Source of the DNA: Frigoribacterium sp. Leaf415 | GTDB lineage: Bacteria > Actinomycetota > Actinomycetes > Actinomycetales > Microbacteriaceae | Direction: 5' to 3' | Assembly (NCBI RefSeq): GCF_001424645.1 | Contig: NZ_LMQR01000001.1 | Coordinates: forward strand, 2,368,621-2,432,620 | DNA: 64,000 nucleotides | Part shown: positions 17,358 to 29,592 of the stretch, piece by piece | How the letters are laid out: every line of letters begins with the position of its first letter | Position numbering within the stretch: position 1 is the first letter of the stretch | The notes under the pieces: generated by a model | Told to the model about the DNA's origin: nothing | Databases searched by the model: none | What the model saw: the letters and a program-made list of their open reading frames with translations, nothing else | Translations under genes and position numbers: made by a program

Positions 17358-18635
17358 ATGCCTGACCGCTCGACCACCCCCTCGTCCCCTCAGGGGGTCG
17401 CCCGCCACGGTCGACTGCCTCGCCGAGGCCCGGCCCGCATGCTGCTGGCCCTCGTCGCCGGGGCGATGGCCGTCGTACTCGTGAGCGGCGTGTCCGTCGC
17501 GGCGATCGCGGTCCGCACCGCGACCTCCGGGGTGCAGACCGTCTCGCTCGGCAACGAGGACGAGGTGGCCGGGGTCGACATCTCGGCCATCCAGGGCGGT
17601 GCCAACATCCTCCTGGTGGGCAGCGACGAACGCGACGACGGCAGCCAGGTCGACGCCGGCGAGGTGGACGGCATCCGCAACGACGTGACGATCCTGGCCC
17701 ACCTCTCGGCGGACCACACCCAGCTGACGGCCGTGAGCTTTCCCCGGGACCTCATGATCGACGTGCCCGAATGCGTGGGCGACGACGGCCAGGTCTACCC
17801 CGCCGAGGACTACGTGCAGTTCAACACGACCCTCGGACGCGGTGGCCTCTCGTGCACCGTCAAGACGGTCGAGGGCATGACCGGGCTGGCCATCCCCTAC
17901 GCCGGCAAGATCACCTTCGACGGCGTCATCGAGATGTCGAACGCGATCGGCGGGGTCGACGTCTGCGTCACGCGGACGATCCGTGACACCGACTCTGGCA
18001 TCGATCTGGCCGCGGGCACCCACCCCCTACAGGGTGCCGAGGCACTGGCCTTCCTGCGTACCCGACACGGCGTGGGCGACGGCAGCGACATCGCCCGCAT
18101 CAGTTCGCAGCAGGTCTTCCTGTCGTCGATGATGCGCAAGATCATCTCGGGCGGGACGCTCGGCGACGTGACGACGCTGTACAAACTCGCCTCGGCCGCC
18201 CTGAGCAACATGACGCTGTCGTCCACCCTCAACTCCCCCGACACGCTCGTGCGCCTCGCCCTCGCACTGAAGGACATCCAGCCCGCCGGGATCGTCTTCG
18301 TCCAGTACCCGGTCGTCGACGACCCGCGCGACTCGAACCGGGTGGTCGAGTCCACGACCGACGCCGCAGCCCTCAACGCCGCTCTGAACGCCGACGAGAA
18401 GTTCACCCTCGGCGACGACAGCGCGGGACGTGGCTCCGTCGCGGACGGGACGGCACCGGTCGCGACCACGGCCCCCGCCGCACCCGAAGCGACCTCCACG
18501 CCGTCCGCCGCGACCTCGGGCTCGGCGGCACCTGCCGACCCGGCCGCGACGGCCGCGCCGACCACCACGCTGCCCTCGACGATCACGGGGCAGTCCGCGG
18601 CCGAAGCCACCTGCAGCGTCGGCTCGTCCCGCTGA
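17358..18635 (+). CDS. LytR-CpsA-Psr (LCP) family protein
   Basis: 425 residues from the ATG at 17358, which has GGGAG upstream; the frame is open for 57 more codons but those lack family character. A short cytoplasmic basic stretch (RHGRLPRRG), one membrane helix (about residues 27-50) and an extracytoplasmic LCP domain follow. Domain landmarks are ILLVGSDER, RNDVTILAHL, VSFPRDLMIDVP (with the phosphate-binding arginine) and LRTRHGVGDGSDIAR. LCP enzymes transfer lipid-linked glycopolymers to peptidoglycan. The C-terminal 70-80 residues are a low-complexity Ala/Thr/Pro tail with one late Cys. It stands alone, divergent from infA and convergent with map; the substrate polymer is unknown. Confidence 0.9.
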   Translation: MPDRSTTPSSPQGVARHGRLPRRGPARMLLALVAGAMAVVLVSGVSVAAIAVRTATSGVQTVSLGNEDEVAGVDISAIQGGANILLVGSDERDDGSQVDAGEVDGIRNDVTILAHLSADHTQLTAVSFPRDLMIDVPECVGDDGQVYPAEDYVQFNTTLGRGGLSCTVKTVEGMTGLAIPYAGKITFDGVIEMSNAIGGVDVCVTRTIRDTDSGIDLAAGTHPLQGAEALAFLRTRHGVGDGSDIARISSQQVFLSSMMRKIISGGTLGDVTTLYKLASAALSNMTLSSTLNSPDTLVRLALALKDIQPAGIVFVQYPVVDDPRDSNRVVESTTDAAALNAALNADEKFTLGDDSAGRGSVADGTAPVATTAPAAPEATSTPSAATSGSAAPADPAATAAPTTTLPSTITGQSAAEATCSVGSSR

Positions 18636-18642
18636 GCCGCAG

Positions 18643-18683
18643 CGCGCCTCCTCGGCGTCGCCGAGACGAGACGAGGAGGCGCG
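18643..18683. terminator. bidirectional terminator between the LCP-family gene and map
   Basis: 12-bp inverted repeat, 18643-18654 with 18672-18683, built from CGCGCCTCCT and AGGAGGCGCG arms. It sits in the 50-base gap between two convergent stops, so it can serve both. Confidence 0.75.
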
Positions 18684-18685
18684 GG

Positions 18686-19519
18686 TCAGGCGATGGGGAC
18701 GGGAGTCACACCCAGCGGCGCCAGCCCCGCGGCACCACCGTCGTGTGCCGTGAGCACCCAGATGCCGTCGGCGTGCACCGCGATCGAGTGCTCCCAGTGC
18801 GCGGCCAGTGAGCCGTCTCGCGTGCTCACGGTCCAGCCGTCGTCGTGGGTGACCGTGTCGATTCCGCCGGACGTCACCATGGGCTCGATGGCGATCACCA
18901 GGCCCGGCCGGACGGCGGGGCCGCGTCCGCGGACGCGGTAGTTGAAGACGGGCGGGTCCTCGTGCATCGACCGACCGATTCCGTGACCGGTGTAGTCCTC
19001 GATGATGCCGTAGTCGCCCTGCGCGTCGATGTAGTCCTCGATGGCGCCACCGACCTCGTTGAGGTGCGAAGCCGACGCCAAGGCGGCGATGCCGTGCCAG
19101 AGGGACTGCTCGGTGACCTCGTTGAGGCGACGGCGCTCGGCCACCACGTCGGGTCGGTCGGCGTCGTCCAGGACGAAGGTGCGTGCGCTGTCGCCGTTCC
19201 ACCCGTCGAGTTGCGCGCCGCTGTCGATCGAGACGAGGTCGCCCGCCGCCAGGACGCGGGAGCCCGGGATGCCGTGGACGACCTCGTCACCGACCGACGC
19301 GCACACCGTGTGGCGGTACCCCGGCACCAACATGAAGTTGGGCTCTCCCCCACCGTCGCGGATGGCGGCCTCGGCGACAGCGTCCAGCTCGAGCGTCGAC
19401 ACGCCGGGTCGCACGACGGACTGGACGGCATCGAGCGACGCAGCCGTCAGGAGTCCCGGTGCGACCAGTCGCCGGAGTTCGTCGGCGGTCTTGTAGATGC
19501 CGGAGCGGCGGAACGCCAC
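18686..19519 (-). CDS. map: type I methionine aminopeptidase
   Basis: 277 residues from a GTG four bases after the adk stop. It removes the initiator methionine from new proteins. The five metal ligands have canonical spacing: D99 and D110 (SIDSGAQLDGWNGDSART), H179 (TGHGIGR), E212 (AIEPMV) and E243 (WEHSIAV). No clear ribosome binding site precedes the GTG, which suggests coupling to adk. It follows secY-adk in the standard order and ends the rpsJ-map unit, facing the LCP-family gene across a shared terminator. Confidence 0.95.
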   Translation of the reverse strand: MAFRRSGIYKTADELRRLVAPGLLTAASLDAVQSVVRPGVSTLELDAVAEAAIRDGGGEPNFMLVPGYRHTVCASVGDEVVHGIPGSRVLAAGDLVSIDSGAQLDGWNGDSARTFVLDDADRPDVVAERRRLNEVTEQSLWHGIAALASASHLNEVGGAIEDYIDAQGDYGIIEDYTGHGIGRSMHEDPPVFNYRVRGRGPAVRPGLVIAIEPMVTSGGIDTVTHDDGWTVSTRDGSLAAHWEHSIAVHADGIWVLTAHDGGAAGLAPLGVTPVPIA

Positions 19520-19523
19520 GAGG

Positions 19524-20140
19524 TCAGGAGGCCGAAGCGACGGACGTGAACCCGCGGGCGGCGAGAGCCGACTCGATGCGCCCGGCGACCTCGTCGATGC
19601 TGCCCAGCCCGTCGACCTCGACCAGCAGGCCACGCTGTCGGTACGTGTCGACCAGGGGAGCGGTCTCGCGGAGGTAGACGTCCTGCCGGTGGCGGATGGC
19701 GTCCTCGGTGTCGTCGGAACGGCCCTGGTCGAGGGCACGTTTGCGGAGACGCTCGACGATCTCGTCACGGTCGGCGACGAGCTGGACCACGGTCGTCAGG
19801 GACTGCCCCTGCTCGGCGAGGTGCTCGTCGAGGAACTCGACCTGCTGCAGGGTGCGCGGGTAACCGTCGAGGAGGAAGCCCTCGGCCGCGTCGGCCTGCG
19901 ACAGCCGGTCGGAGATGAGTTCGTTGGTGAGGCTGTCCGGGACGTAGTCGCCCGCGTCGAGGATCGCCTTCACCTTGAGGCCGAGTTCGGTCTCGTTCTT
20001 GACGTTGGCGCGGAAGATGTCACCGGTCGAGATCGCCGGGATGCCCAGCGAGTCGGCGATGGCGACCGCTTGGGTGCCCTTGCCGGCCCCGGGGGGACCG
20101 ACGATGAGGAGGCGCGGGCTGAGTCGGGTCTCAGCGGCGC

Positions 20141-20144
<4 letters not shown>
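19524..20144 (-). CDS. adk: adenylate kinase
   Basis: 206 residues. P-loop GPPGAGKGT at 16-24, STGDIFR for AMP binding and LLDGYPRT around 91-98. The LID region is short ([18 protein letters not shown]) and lacks the four-cysteine zinc site of the long bacterial form. It interconverts ATP plus AMP and two ADP. ATG overlaps the secY stop by four bases. Confidence 0.97.
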
Positions 20145-21463
<1,319 letters not shown>

Positions 21464-21498
21464 GTGGGGCCTCCCGGTATGAAGGATAGACGACTGAT

Positions 21499-21524
21499 GG
21501 GGGTGGCCCTGGCGGACCACCCCC
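21499..21524 (-). other. hairpin between rplO and secY
   Basis: 8-bp stem (21499-21506 with 21517-21524) and a ten-base loop in the 72-base gap. No T tract follows; it is likely an attenuator or stability element that could lower secY-adk-map expression relative to the ribosomal genes. Confidence 0.4.
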
Positions 21525-21535
21525 TCAGGTGATTT

Positions 21536-22171
21536 TTACTTGCTGACGGACCCGCCGGCGGCGACGATCTTGTCTTCGGCGGAGCCGGAGACCTTGTCGA
21601 CCGCGACGGTGAGCTTGACGCTCAGGTCGCCCTGTCCGAGGACCTTGACCTTCTCGTTCTTCCGAACGGCACCCTTGGCGACGAGGTCACCGACGGTGAC
21701 GTCACCACCCTGCGGGTAGAGCTCGTTCAGCTTCTCGAGGTTGACCACCTGGTACTCGACGCGGAACGGGTTCTTGAACCCGCGCAGCTTCGGAGTCCGC
21801 ATGTGGAGCGGCATCTGGCCACCCTCGAAGCCGACCTTGACCTGGTACCGGGCCTTCTGACCCTTGGTGCCACGACCGGCCGTCTTACCCTTCGAGCCCT
21901 CACCACGACCGACGCGCGTCTTCGCCTTCTTGGCACCGGGAGCCGGACGAAGGTGGTGCACCTTGAGCACCTGGGGACGCGCGACGTCGTCGGAGGACGT
22001 CGTCGAGGCGGGAGCGACCTTGGTGGTCGAGCCCGTCGACGCAGCGGCCTTGTCGGCCGCCGGCTTCTTGGCTGCAGCCTTGGGAGCTGCAGCCTTGGTG
22101 GTCGTCGCCTTGGGGGCGGCGGCCTTCTTCGGGGCGGCCTTCGCGGCGGCCTCGTTCTTCTCGTCAGCCAT
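21536..22171 (-). CDS. rplO: 50S ribosomal protein L15 with Lys/Ala-rich N-terminal extension
   Basis: 211 residues, about 65 longer than usual. The first 66 residues are repeats of Ala, Lys, Pro and Thr ([20 protein letters not shown]), resembling the tails of histone H1-like or mycobacterial DNA-binding proteins. The L15 core then begins at [20 protein letters not shown] with [10 protein letters not shown] and [12 protein letters not shown]. The ATG shares one base with the rpmD stop. Confidence 0.96.
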   Translation of the reverse strand: MADEKNEAAAKAAPKKAAAPKATTTKAAAPKAAAKKPAADKAAASTGSTTKVAPASTTSSDDVARPQVLKVHHLRPAPGAKKAKTRVGRGEGSKGKTAGRGTKGQKARYQVKVGFEGGQMPLHMRTPKLRGFKNPFRVEYQVVNLEKLNELYPQGGDVTVGDLVAKGAVRKNEKVKVLGQGDLSVKLTVAVDKVSGSAEDKIVAAGGSVSK

Positions 22172-22356
22172 TAGTCAATCTCCTCGACCTTCACGAGGTG
22201 GGCGACCGTGTTGACGTAGCCGCGGTTCTGCTTGGTGTCCTCGCGAACGACCGACTGGCCGATGCGCTTGAGGCCCAGGCTCCGCAGCGTGTCACGCTGG
22301 TTCTGCTTCTCGCTGATTACGGACTTGATCTGGGTCACCTTGAGGTTGGCGGCCAT
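22171..22356 (-). CDS. rpmD: 50S ribosomal protein L30
   Basis: 61 residues starting [13 protein letters not shown], with [18 protein letters not shown] in the middle. Overlaps both neighbours by one base (TGATG with rpsE, TAATG with rplO), its invariant place in the spc order. Confidence 0.96.
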   Translation of the reverse strand: MAANLKVTQIKSVISEKQNQRDTLRSLGLKRIGQSVVREDTKQNRGYVNTVAHLVKVEEID

Positions 22357-23096
22357 CAGGCACCTGCCTTCTCGGTTGCGGCGGTACGAGCTGCTTGCTC
22401 GGCACGGACCATGAAGGCCGGCATGACAGCGTCGATGTCGAGTCCACGACGGGCGGCGACGGCGCGCGGCTCTTCGAGCTGCTGCAGCGCCTCGACCGTG
22501 GCGTGGACGATGTTGATCGTGTTCGACGAACCGAGCGACTTGCTCAGGACGTCGTGCACGCCGGCGCACTCGAGCACGGCGCGGACGGGACCACCGGCGA
22601 TGACACCGGTACCGGCCGAAGCCGGACGCAGCATGACGACGCCGGCAGCGGCCTCACCCTGCACGGGGTGCGGGATCGTGTTGCCGATGCGCGGGACGCG
22701 GAAGAAGTTCTTCTTGGCCTCTTCGACGCCCTTGCTGATGGCCGTGGGGACCTCTCGGGCCTTGCCGTAGCCGACACCGACCAGCCCGTTGCCGTCACCG
22801 ACGACGACGAGCGCGGTGAAGCTGAAGCGACGACCGCCCTTGACGACCTTCGACACACGATTGATCGTGACGACGCGCTCCAGGAACTGGCTCTTGTCGT
22901 CACGGTCGCCGCGTCCGCGGCCACCCTGGTTGCGGTCACCGCGACCCTGGCCGCCACGGCGGTCGGTGCGACCACCCTCGCGGTTGTTCGACTCCGAGCC
23001 GGCAGCGGTCTCGACGGGACGCTCGACAACGGCCTCAGCCGGCGCCTTGGTCGCTTCGGTCTCTGCGGGGGGAGTGGTGTTCGTAGCGTCGCTCAC
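22356..23096 (-). CDS. rpsE: 30S ribosomal protein S5 with RGG-like N-terminal extension
   Basis: 246 residues. The S5 core starts near residue 69 ([19 protein letters not shown]) and includes [18 protein letters not shown] and [13 protein letters not shown] C-terminal residues. Ahead of it are about 68 extra residues: an Ala/Glu/Pro segment, then Arg/Gly/Asp/Asn-rich repeats around 40-67 that look like an RNA-binding RGG tract. Stop overlaps the rpmD start; its start overlaps the rplR stop by four bases. Confidence 0.96.
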   Translation of the reverse strand: MSDATNTTPPAETEATKAPAEAVVERPVETAAGSESNNREGGRTDRRGGQGRGDRNQGGRGRGDRDDKSQFLERVVTINRVSKVVKGGRRFSFTALVVVGDGNGLVGVGYGKAREVPTAISKGVEEAKKNFFRVPRIGNTIPHPVQGEAAAGVVMLRPASAGTGVIAGGPVRAVLECAGVHDVLSKSLGSSNTINIVHATVEALQQLEEPRAVAARRGLDIDAVMPAFMVRAEQAARTAATEKAGA

Positions 23097-23464
23097 AGGT
23101 TCAAACCAGCCTCTCGGGCGCCTTCGGCGATGGCCGCGACGCGTCCGGCGTACTTGTTGCCGCCGCGATCGAACACGACGGCCTCGATGCCCGCAGCCTT
23201 CGCGCGCTCGGCGACGAGCTCGCCGACCTTGCGGGACTTCGCGGTCTTGTCACCGTCGAACGTGCGCAGGTCGGCCTCGAGGGTCGATGCGCTGGCGACG
23301 GTGAAGCCCTTGCTGTCGTCGACGACCTGCACGAAGACGTGCCGGGCCGAACGGGTGACGACGAGACGGGGGCGCTCTTCGGTGCCCACGACCTTCTTGC
23401 GCAGGCGGGTGTGACGGCGCTTGGTGGCAGCCGACTTGCTTTTTCCTCGTGTACCGAGACCCAT
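23093..23464 (-). CDS. rplR: 50S ribosomal protein L18
   Basis: 123 residues. [18 protein letters not shown] and [20 protein letters not shown] are typical. Binds 5S rRNA. Two bases downstream of rplF. Confidence 0.97.
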   Translation of the reverse strand: MGLGTRGKSKSAATKRRHTRLRKKVVGTEERPRLVVTRSARHVFVQVVDDSKGFTVASASTLEADLRTFDGDKTAKSRKVGELVAERAKAAGIEAVVFDRGGNKYAGRVAAIAEGAREAGLNL

Positions 23465-23466
23465 GA

Positions 23467-24003
23467 TTACTTACCTGACTTTCCGGCCTTGCGGCGGACG
23501 ACCTCGCCGGCGTAGCGGACACCCTTGCCCTTGTAGGGCTCGGGCTTGCGCAGCTTGCGGATGTTGGCAGCCATCTCGCCGACGGCCTGCTTGTCGATCC
23601 CGACGACGGTGAGCTTGTTGTTGCCCTCGACCGTGAAGCTGATGCCCGCGGGCGGCTCGACGGTGATGGGGTGCGAGTAACCCAGGGCGAACTCTACGTT
23701 CGAGCCCTTGGCCTGGACGCGGTAGCCGGTTCCGACGACCTCGAGGCCCTTGGTGTAGCCCTCGGTGACGCCGATGATCTGGTTGGCGATCAGGGTGCGC
23801 GTGAGGCCGTGGAGCGAACGCGACTCGCGCTCGTCGTCCGGACGGGTCACGACGACCGTGCCTTCTTCGATCTTGGCTTCGATGGGGCTCTTGACGACGA
23901 GCGACAGCTCACCCTTGGGGCCCTTGACGCTGACGGCCTGGCCGTCGATCTTCACGTCGACCCCGGCAGGGATCGAGATGGGGAGTCTTCCGATTCGAGA
24001 CAT
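23467..24003 (-). CDS. rplF: 50S ribosomal protein L6
   Basis: 178 residues. [40 protein letters not shown] and the C-terminal [18 protein letters not shown] mark L6, which sits near the factor-binding site of the large subunit. Six bases after rpsH. Confidence 0.98.
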   Translation of the reverse strand: MSRIGRLPISIPAGVDVKIDGQAVSVKGPKGELSLVVKSPIEAKIEEGTVVVTRPDDERESRSLHGLTRTLIANQIIGVTEGYTKGLEVVGTGYRVQAKGSNVEFALGYSHPITVEPPAGISFTVEGNNKLTVVGIDKQAVGEMAANIRKLRKPEPYKGKGVRYAGEVVRRKAGKSGK

Positions 24004-24009
24004 GACGAG

Positions 24010-24408
24010 TTACCACACGTAGGCGAGGACTTCTCCGCCTACGCCCTTCTTCTGGGCCTCACGGTCGGTCAGCAGACCGGAGGAAGTCGACAGGATGGCG
24101 ACACCGAGGCCACCGAGCACCTGGGGGATCTCGGTCGACTTGGCGTAGACGCGGAGGCCGGGCTTCGACACGCGCTTGATGCCCTTGATGGAGCGCTCAC
24201 GGGCGGGGCCGTACTTGAGGTCGATCGTGAGGGTCTGGCCCACGCGGGCGTCTTCGACCTTCCACGACTCGATGAAACCCTCGCGCTTGAGGATCTCGGC
24301 GATGTGGGACTTGAGCTTGCTGCTCGGGAGCGACACGGTCTCGTGGAAAGCCGAGTTCGCGTTGCGCAGTCTGGTCAGCAGGTCTGCGACCGGATCTGTC
24401 ATCGTCAT
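24010..24408 (-). CDS. rpsH: 30S ribosomal protein S8
   Basis: 132 residues from the ATG at 24408 ([18 protein letters not shown]); a second in-frame ATG at 24402 would shorten it by two residues. [20 protein letters not shown] is the signature end. S8 is a primary 16S binder and in many bacteria a translational repressor of the spc operon. The 141 bases upstream, where rpsN often lies, hold a hairpin and no ORF. Confidence 0.97.
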   Translation of the reverse strand: MTMTDPVADLLTRLRNANSAFHETVSLPSSKLKSHIAEILKREGFIESWKVEDARVGQTLTIDLKYGPARERSIKGIKRVSKPGLRVYAKSTEIPQVLGGLGVAILSTSSGLLTDREAQKKGVGGEVLAYVW

Positions 24409-24513
24409 GCGGTTTGTCACTTTCTCGTCCGGTTTCGACATCCGGTACACCGGATGCCGACCTGGGCGATCGATTGGTCGACGAGCGGTTCTCGTCGACC
24501 TCAGGGGAACGGC

Positions 24514-24538
24514 CGGCAACTCTTCGAGAGAGTTGCCG
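24514..24538 (-). other. hairpin between rplE and rpsH
   Basis: Perfect 10-bp stem (24514-24523 with 24529-24538) and a five-base loop in the 141-base gap. It is in the position where S8-type feedback sites or transcription attenuators occur. No T tract follows it on the minus strand. Confidence 0.5.
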
Positions 24539-24549
24539 ACCGGACGATC

Positions 24550-25137
24550 TTAGTTGGCCGAGTCGGCCGAACGGAACGGGAACCCGAGCGCCTTGAGCAG
24601 CGCGCGACCCTCGTCGTCGTTCTTGGCGGTCGTGACGACGGTGATGTCGAAGCCACGGACGCGGTCGATGCGGTCCTGATCGATCTCGTGGAACATGCTC
24701 TGTTCGTTGAGACCGAAGGTGTAGTTGCCGTTGCCGTCGAACTGGCGGTCGCTCAGACCACGGAAGTCACGGATGCGAGGAAGCGCGAGCGACAGCAGTC
24801 GGTCGAGGAACTCCCAGGCACGGTCGCCACGGAGCGTGACGTGTGCACCGATGGGCTGGCCCTCGCGGAGCTTGAACTGCGCGATGGACTTGCGAGCCTT
24901 GGTGACCTGGGGCTTCTGGCCGGTGATGGCCGTCAGGTCCTTGATGGCGCCGTCGATGATCTTGCTGTCGCGAGCCGCTTCACCGACACCGGTGTTGACG
25001 ACGATCTTCACGAGTCCGGGCACCTGGTGCACGTTCGTGAAGCCGAAGTCCGACTTCAGCTGCTCGATGATCTCGGCGCGGTACTTGGCCTTCAGCCGCG
25101 GGAGGGCCGTGGCGGCCTGCGTGGTGGTGTCGGTCAT
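24550..25137 (-). CDS. rplE: 50S ribosomal protein L5
   Basis: 195 residues. [20 protein letters not shown] and the C-terminal [20 protein letters not shown] are diagnostic. Binds 5S rRNA and contacts the small subunit. Start overlaps the rplX stop by one base. Confidence 0.98.
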   Translation of the reverse strand: MTDTTTQAATALPRLKAKYRAEIIEQLKSDFGFTNVHQVPGLVKIVVNTGVGEAARDSKIIDGAIKDLTAITGQKPQVTKARKSIAQFKLREGQPIGAHVTLRGDRAWEFLDRLLSLALPRIRDFRGLSDRQFDGNGNYTFGLNEQSMFHEIDQDRIDRVRGFDITVVTTAKNDDEGRALLKALGFPFRSADSAN

Positions 25138-25496
25138 CAGAGGTTCTCACCAGACTTCTTGGCGTAACGGACGCGGACGGTCTTGGACACGCCGTCCTTG
25201 GTGACCGTCTCTTCGCGGAAGCCGACGCGGGTCGGCTTCTTGGTCTTGGGGTCGACGACGGCGACGTTCGACACGTGGATCGGTGCCTCGTGCGTCTCGA
25301 TGCCACCGGTCTTGGAACCACGCTGGGTCTGGCCGACACGCACGTGCTTGGTGACGAAGTTGACGCCTTCGACGACCACGCGGTTGCGCTCGACGAGCAC
25401 CTCGAGGACCTTGCCCTGCTTGCCGCGGTCTCCGCCGCGGGCCTGCGAGGCACCGGTGATGACCTGCACGAGGTCACCCTTCTTGATGTTTGCCAT
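25137..25496 (-). CDS. rplX: 50S ribosomal protein L24
   Basis: 119 residues. A KOW motif near the start ([20 protein letters not shown] then GKVLEV) identifies L24, an assembly initiator. Three bases after rplN. Confidence 0.97.
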   Translation of the reverse strand: MANIKKGDLVQVITGASQARGGDRGKQGKVLEVLVERNRVVVEGVNFVTKHVRVGQTQRGSKTGGIETHEAPIHVSNVAVVDPKTKKPTRVGFREETVTKDGVSKTVRVRYAKKSGENL

Positions 25497-25499
25497 GAC

Positions 25500-25868
25500 T
25501 TAGATAACCTCCGGCGCCAGCGAGATGATCTTCATGAACTTCTTGTCGCGGAGTTCGCGACCGACCGGTCCGAAGATGCGGGTTCCGCGGGGGTCTCCGT
25601 CGGCCTTCAGGATCACTGCGGCGTTCTCGTCGAACTTGATGTAAGAGCCGTCCGGACGACGGACCTCTTTCTTGGTGCGAACGATGACGGCCTTGACGAC
25701 GTCACCCTTCTTCACGTTGCCACCGGGGATGGCGTCCTTCACCGTGGCGACGATCACGTCACCCAGACCGGCGTAACGACGGCCGGAGCCACCGAGGACG
25801 CGGATGGTGAGGATCTCTTTTGCCCCGGTGTTGTCGGCGATCTTGAGGCGGGATTCTTGCTGAATCAC
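25500..25868 (-). CDS. rplN: 50S ribosomal protein L14
   Basis: 122 residues. [20 protein letters not shown] at the start and [16 protein letters not shown] end ([19 protein letters not shown]). Contacts the small subunit at bridge B8. 34 bases after rpsQ. Confidence 0.98.
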   Translation of the reverse strand: MIQQESRLKIADNTGAKEILTIRVLGGSGRRYAGLGDVIVATVKDAIPGGNVKKGDVVKAVIVRTKKEVRRPDGSYIKFDENAAVILKADGDPRGTRIFGPVGRELRDKKFMKIISLAPEVI

Positions 25869-25902
25869 TTGTGTCTCCTTCTACGCAAGCAGGCCGCGAG
25901 GC

Positions 25903-26199
25903 CTACTTCGCCTTCTCGAGGATCTCGACCAGGCGCCAGCGCTTGGAGGCGCTGAGCGGACGGGTCTCGCTGATCACGACGAGGTCGCCGACACCGGCCG
26001 CGTTGGCCTCGTCGTGGACCTTGACCTTGGACGTGCGGCGGATGACCTTGCCGTACAGGGGGTGCTTCACGCGGTCCTCGACCTCGACGACGATGGTCTT
26101 GTCCATCTTGTCGCTGGTGACGTAGCCGCGACGCGTCTTGCGGTAGCCGCGGACCTCGACGGCAGCCGAGTCGACCTCGGTCTTGTTCTCGGTGGCCAT
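25903..26199 (-). CDS. rpsQ: 30S ribosomal protein S17
   Basis: 98 residues. [20 protein letters not shown] and [17 protein letters not shown] mark S17; a 15-residue N-terminal lead is slightly longer than usual. ATG shares one base with the rpmC stop. Confidence 0.97.
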   Translation of the reverse strand: MATENKTEVDSAAVEVRGYRKTRRGYVTSDKMDKTIVVEVEDRVKHPLYGKVIRRTSKVKVHDEANAAGVGDLVVISETRPLSASKRWRLVEILEKAK

Positions 26200-26522
26200 T
26201 ACTTGCTCTCCTCGGCGGTCTCGTCAGCCGTCTCGGCCGGCTTGTCAGCCTTCTTGGTCGACTTCTTGGCGGCCTTGGGGGCCGCCTCGACCGGGGCGGG
26301 GGTGGCACGGATGCCGAGCTCGCGCTCACGCAGGACCGTGTAGATGCGAGCGATGTCGCGCTTCACGGCACGAAGGCGGCCGTGGCTCTCGAGCTGGCCG
26401 GTGGCCGACTGGAAGCGAAGGTTGAAGAGTTCTTCCTTCGCCTTCTTCAGCTCATCGACGAGACGCTCGTCTTCGAATGTGTCGAGCTCGACAGGACGGA
26501 GCTCCTTGGAACCGATCGCCAT
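26199..26522 (-). CDS. rpmC: 50S ribosomal protein L29 with Lys/Ala/Glu-rich tail
   Basis: 107 residues from the ATG at 26522. The L29 helical hairpin spans residues 7-70 ([18 protein letters not shown], then [15 protein letters not shown]). It is followed by about 35 extra residues of Ala, Lys, Pro, Glu and Thr, nearly half again the normal length. L29 lies at the peptide exit tunnel. Overlaps both rplP and rpsQ by one base. Confidence 0.96.
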   Translation of the reverse strand: MAIGSKELRPVELDTFEDERLVDELKKAKEELFNLRFQSATGQLESHGRLRAVKRDIARIYTVLRERELGIRATPAPVEAAPKAAKKSTKKADKPAETADETAEESK

Positions 26523-26941
26523 TATGCGTCGCCCTCCTCGCGCTTGATGATGCGTGCCTTGAGGGGCAGCTTGTGGATTGCACGAGTGAGCGCCTCTTTG
26601 GCGATCTCCTCGCTCACGCCGCTGAGCTCGAAGAGCACGCGACCCGGCTTGACGTTCGCGACCCACCACTCGGGCGAACCCTTACCGGAACCCATGCGGG
26701 TTTCGGCGGGCTTCTTCGTGAGGGGACGGTCGGGGTAGATGTTGATCCACACCTTTCCGCCACGCTTGATGTGACGCGTCATCGCGATACGAGCGGACTC
26801 GATCTGACGGTTGGTCACGTAAGCGGGCGTGAGGGCCTGGATGCCGTACTCACCGAAGCTGACCTTGGTGCCACCAGTGGCCTGGCCACTACGGCCGGGG
26901 TGGTGCTGCTTGCGGTGCTTGACACGACGGGGGATAAGCAT
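26522..26941 (-). CDS. rplP: 50S ribosomal protein L16
   Basis: 139 residues. [20 protein letters not shown] at the start and KTRMG-like [18 protein letters not shown] in the middle. Needed for A-site function of the large subunit. Two bases after rpsC. Confidence 0.98.
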   Translation of the reverse strand: MLIPRRVKHRKQHHPGRSGQATGGTKVSFGEYGIQALTPAYVTNRQIESARIAMTRHIKRGGKVWINIYPDRPLTKKPAETRMGSGKGSPEWWVANVKPGRVLFELSGVSEEIAKEALTRAIHKLPLKARIIKREEGDA

Positions 26942-26943
26942 GG

Positions 26944-27723
26944 TTACGCCTCAGCTCCTGTGGTGGCGGGTGCCTTCTGCTCGCGGGGAGCGCGGTCGCC
27001 CCCGCCGCGGCGGGCGCCGTCACGGTCGTTGCGGCGCTCGGGGCGAGACGACTTCTGGTTCGCCTGCTCGCGCGCGAGCTCCTTGTTGGTGATGTCGCCC
27101 TTGTAGATCCAGACCTTGACACCGATGCGACCGAAGGTGGTCTTGGCCTCGTAGAAGCCGTAGTCGATGTTGGCGCGGAGGGTGTGCAGGGGGACGCGAC
27201 CCTCGCGGTAGAACTCCGAGCGGCTCATCTCGGCGCCGCCGAGACGGCCCGACACCTGGATGCGGACACCCTTGGCGCCGGCACGCTGAGCGCCCTGGAG
27301 CCCCTTGCGCATCGCACGACGGAACGCCACGCGAGCAGCGAGCTGCTCGGCGATGCCCTGGGCGACGAGCTGGGCCTCGGCCTCGGGGTTCTTGACCTCG
27401 AGGATGTTCAGCTGGATCTGCTTGCTCGTGAGCTTCTCGAGGTCGCCGCGGATGCGCTCGGCCTCGGCGCCACGACGACCGATCACGATGCCCGGACGGG
27501 CGGTGTGGATGTCGACGCGGACACGGTCACGGGTGCGCTCGATCTCGATCTTGGCCACGCCGGCGCGGTCGAGCGAGGTCTTGAGCAGGGTGCGGATCTT
27601 GACGTCCTCGGCGACGTAGTCGCTGTAACGCTGTCCCGGCTTGGTGCTGTCGGTGAACCACCGCGACACGTGGTCGGTGGTGATGCCCAGACGGAAGCCG
27701 TACGGGTTGACTTTCTGGCCCAT
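26944..27723 (-). CDS. rpsC: 30S ribosomal protein S3
   Basis: 259 residues. [20 protein letters not shown], the KH-domain loop [13 protein letters not shown] and [11 protein letters not shown] are all present. The last 40-45 residues are an Arg/Asp/Gly/Ala-rich tail. S3 forms part of the mRNA entry helicase. Start overlaps the rplV stop by one base. Confidence 0.98.
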   Translation of the reverse strand: MGQKVNPYGFRLGITTDHVSRWFTDSTKPGQRYSDYVAEDVKIRTLLKTSLDRAGVAKIEIERTRDRVRVDIHTARPGIVIGRRGAEAERIRGDLEKLTSKQIQLNILEVKNPEAEAQLVAQGIAEQLAARVAFRRAMRKGLQGAQRAGAKGVRIQVSGRLGGAEMSRSEFYREGRVPLHTLRANIDYGFYEAKTTFGRIGVKVWIYKGDITNKELAREQANQKSSRPERRNDRDGARRGGGDRAPREQKAPATTGAEA

Positions 27724-28115
27724 TACTTGCTCGCCTTCTTCGTAGCGTCGGCAGCCTCGACCTCATCAGGCGTCGAGAGGACGATCGTGATGTGGCTGGT
27801 GCGCTTCAGGATCTTGAAGGCGCGGCCCTGTGCACGCGGCTGGAACCGCTTGAGGGTGGCGCCCTGGTCGACGAATGCACGACTGATGTACAGGTCCTGC
27901 TCGTCGAGGTAGCTGTTCGAGGCGTCCGCCTTGACCCGAGCGTTGGCCATGGCCGACGCGACGAGCTTGTAGACGGGCTCGCTGGCGCCCTGAGGCGCGA
28001 ACTTCAGGATCGCCAGAGCCTCGGCGGCCTGCTTGCCGCGGATCAGGTTGACGACACGACGGGCCTTCATGGGGGTGACGCGGATGTGACGCACGCGTGC
28101 GATCGACTCCACCAT
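27723..28115 (-). CDS. rplV: 50S ribosomal protein L22
   Basis: 130 residues. [19 protein letters not shown] and [19 protein letters not shown] are diagnostic; L22 lines the exit tunnel. 25 bases after rpsS. Confidence 0.98.
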   Translation of the reverse strand: MVESIARVRHIRVTPMKARRVVNLIRGKQAAEALAILKFAPQGASEPVYKLVASAMANARVKADASNSYLDEQDLYISRAFVDQGATLKRFQPRAQGRAFKILKRTSHITIVLSTPDEVEAADATKKASK

Positions 28116-28140
28116 TTCTCTCCTCCTTCACGTCGCCGCG

Positions 28141-28422
28141 TTAGCGGCGACGACCCTTCTTGTCGTCCTTCACGTGACCACGGAAGGTGCGGGTGGGCGC
28201 GAACTCACCGAGCTTGTGGCCGATCATGCTCTCGGTCACGAACACGGGGATGTGCTTGCGTCCGTCGTGCACAGCGATGGTGTGCCCAAGCATGTTGGGG
28301 ACGATCATCGAACGGCGCGACCAGGTCTTGATGACGTTCTTGGTGCTGGCCTCGTTCTGCGAGACGACCTTGCGAAGCAGGTGGTCGTCAACGAAGGGGC
28401 CCTTCTTAAGACTGCGTGGCAT
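28141..28422 (-). CDS. rpsS: 30S ribosomal protein S19
   Basis: 93 residues. [19 protein letters not shown] and [20 protein letters not shown] identify S19 of the subunit head. 12 bases after rplB. Confidence 0.98.
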   Translation of the reverse strand: MPRSLKKGPFVDDHLLRKVVSQNEASTKNVIKTWSRRSMIVPNMLGHTIAVHDGRKHIPVFVTESMIGHKLGEFAPTRTFRGHVKDDKKGRRR

Positions 28423-28434
28423 CTTCTACAACTC

Positions 28435-29274
<840 letters not shown>

Positions 29275-29292
29275 GATTTATGCCTCTGCTCC

Positions 29293-29592
29293 CTAGCCGA
29301 CAGCCGTGAAGATGTCGATGGAACCGGACTTCAGCGTGACGATGGCGCGCTTGGTGTCCTTGCGCTTGCCGGTGCCGAAGCGGGTGCGACGGGTCTTGCC
29401 CGTTCGGTTGAGCGTGTTGATGCTGTCGACCTTGACGTCGAAGATCTTCTCGATGGCGAGCTTGATCTCGGTCTTGTTCGAACGCGGGTCCACGAGGAAG
29501 GTGTACTTGCCCTGGTCGATCAGGGAGTAGCTCTTCTCGGAGACGACGGGCGCGATGATGACGTCGCGGGGGTCTTTTCCGTAGCCGCTCAT
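29293..29592 (-). CDS. rplW: 50S ribosomal protein L23
   Basis: 99 residues. [19 protein letters not shown] and [18 protein letters not shown]. At the exit tunnel, where trigger factor and SRP dock. ATG overlaps the rplD stop by four bases. Confidence 0.98.
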   Translation of the reverse strand: MSGYGKDPRDVIIAPVVSEKSYSLIDQGKYTFLVDPRSNKTEIKLAIEKIFDVKVDSINTLNRTGKTRRTRFGTGKRKDTKRAIVTLKSGSIDIFTAVG

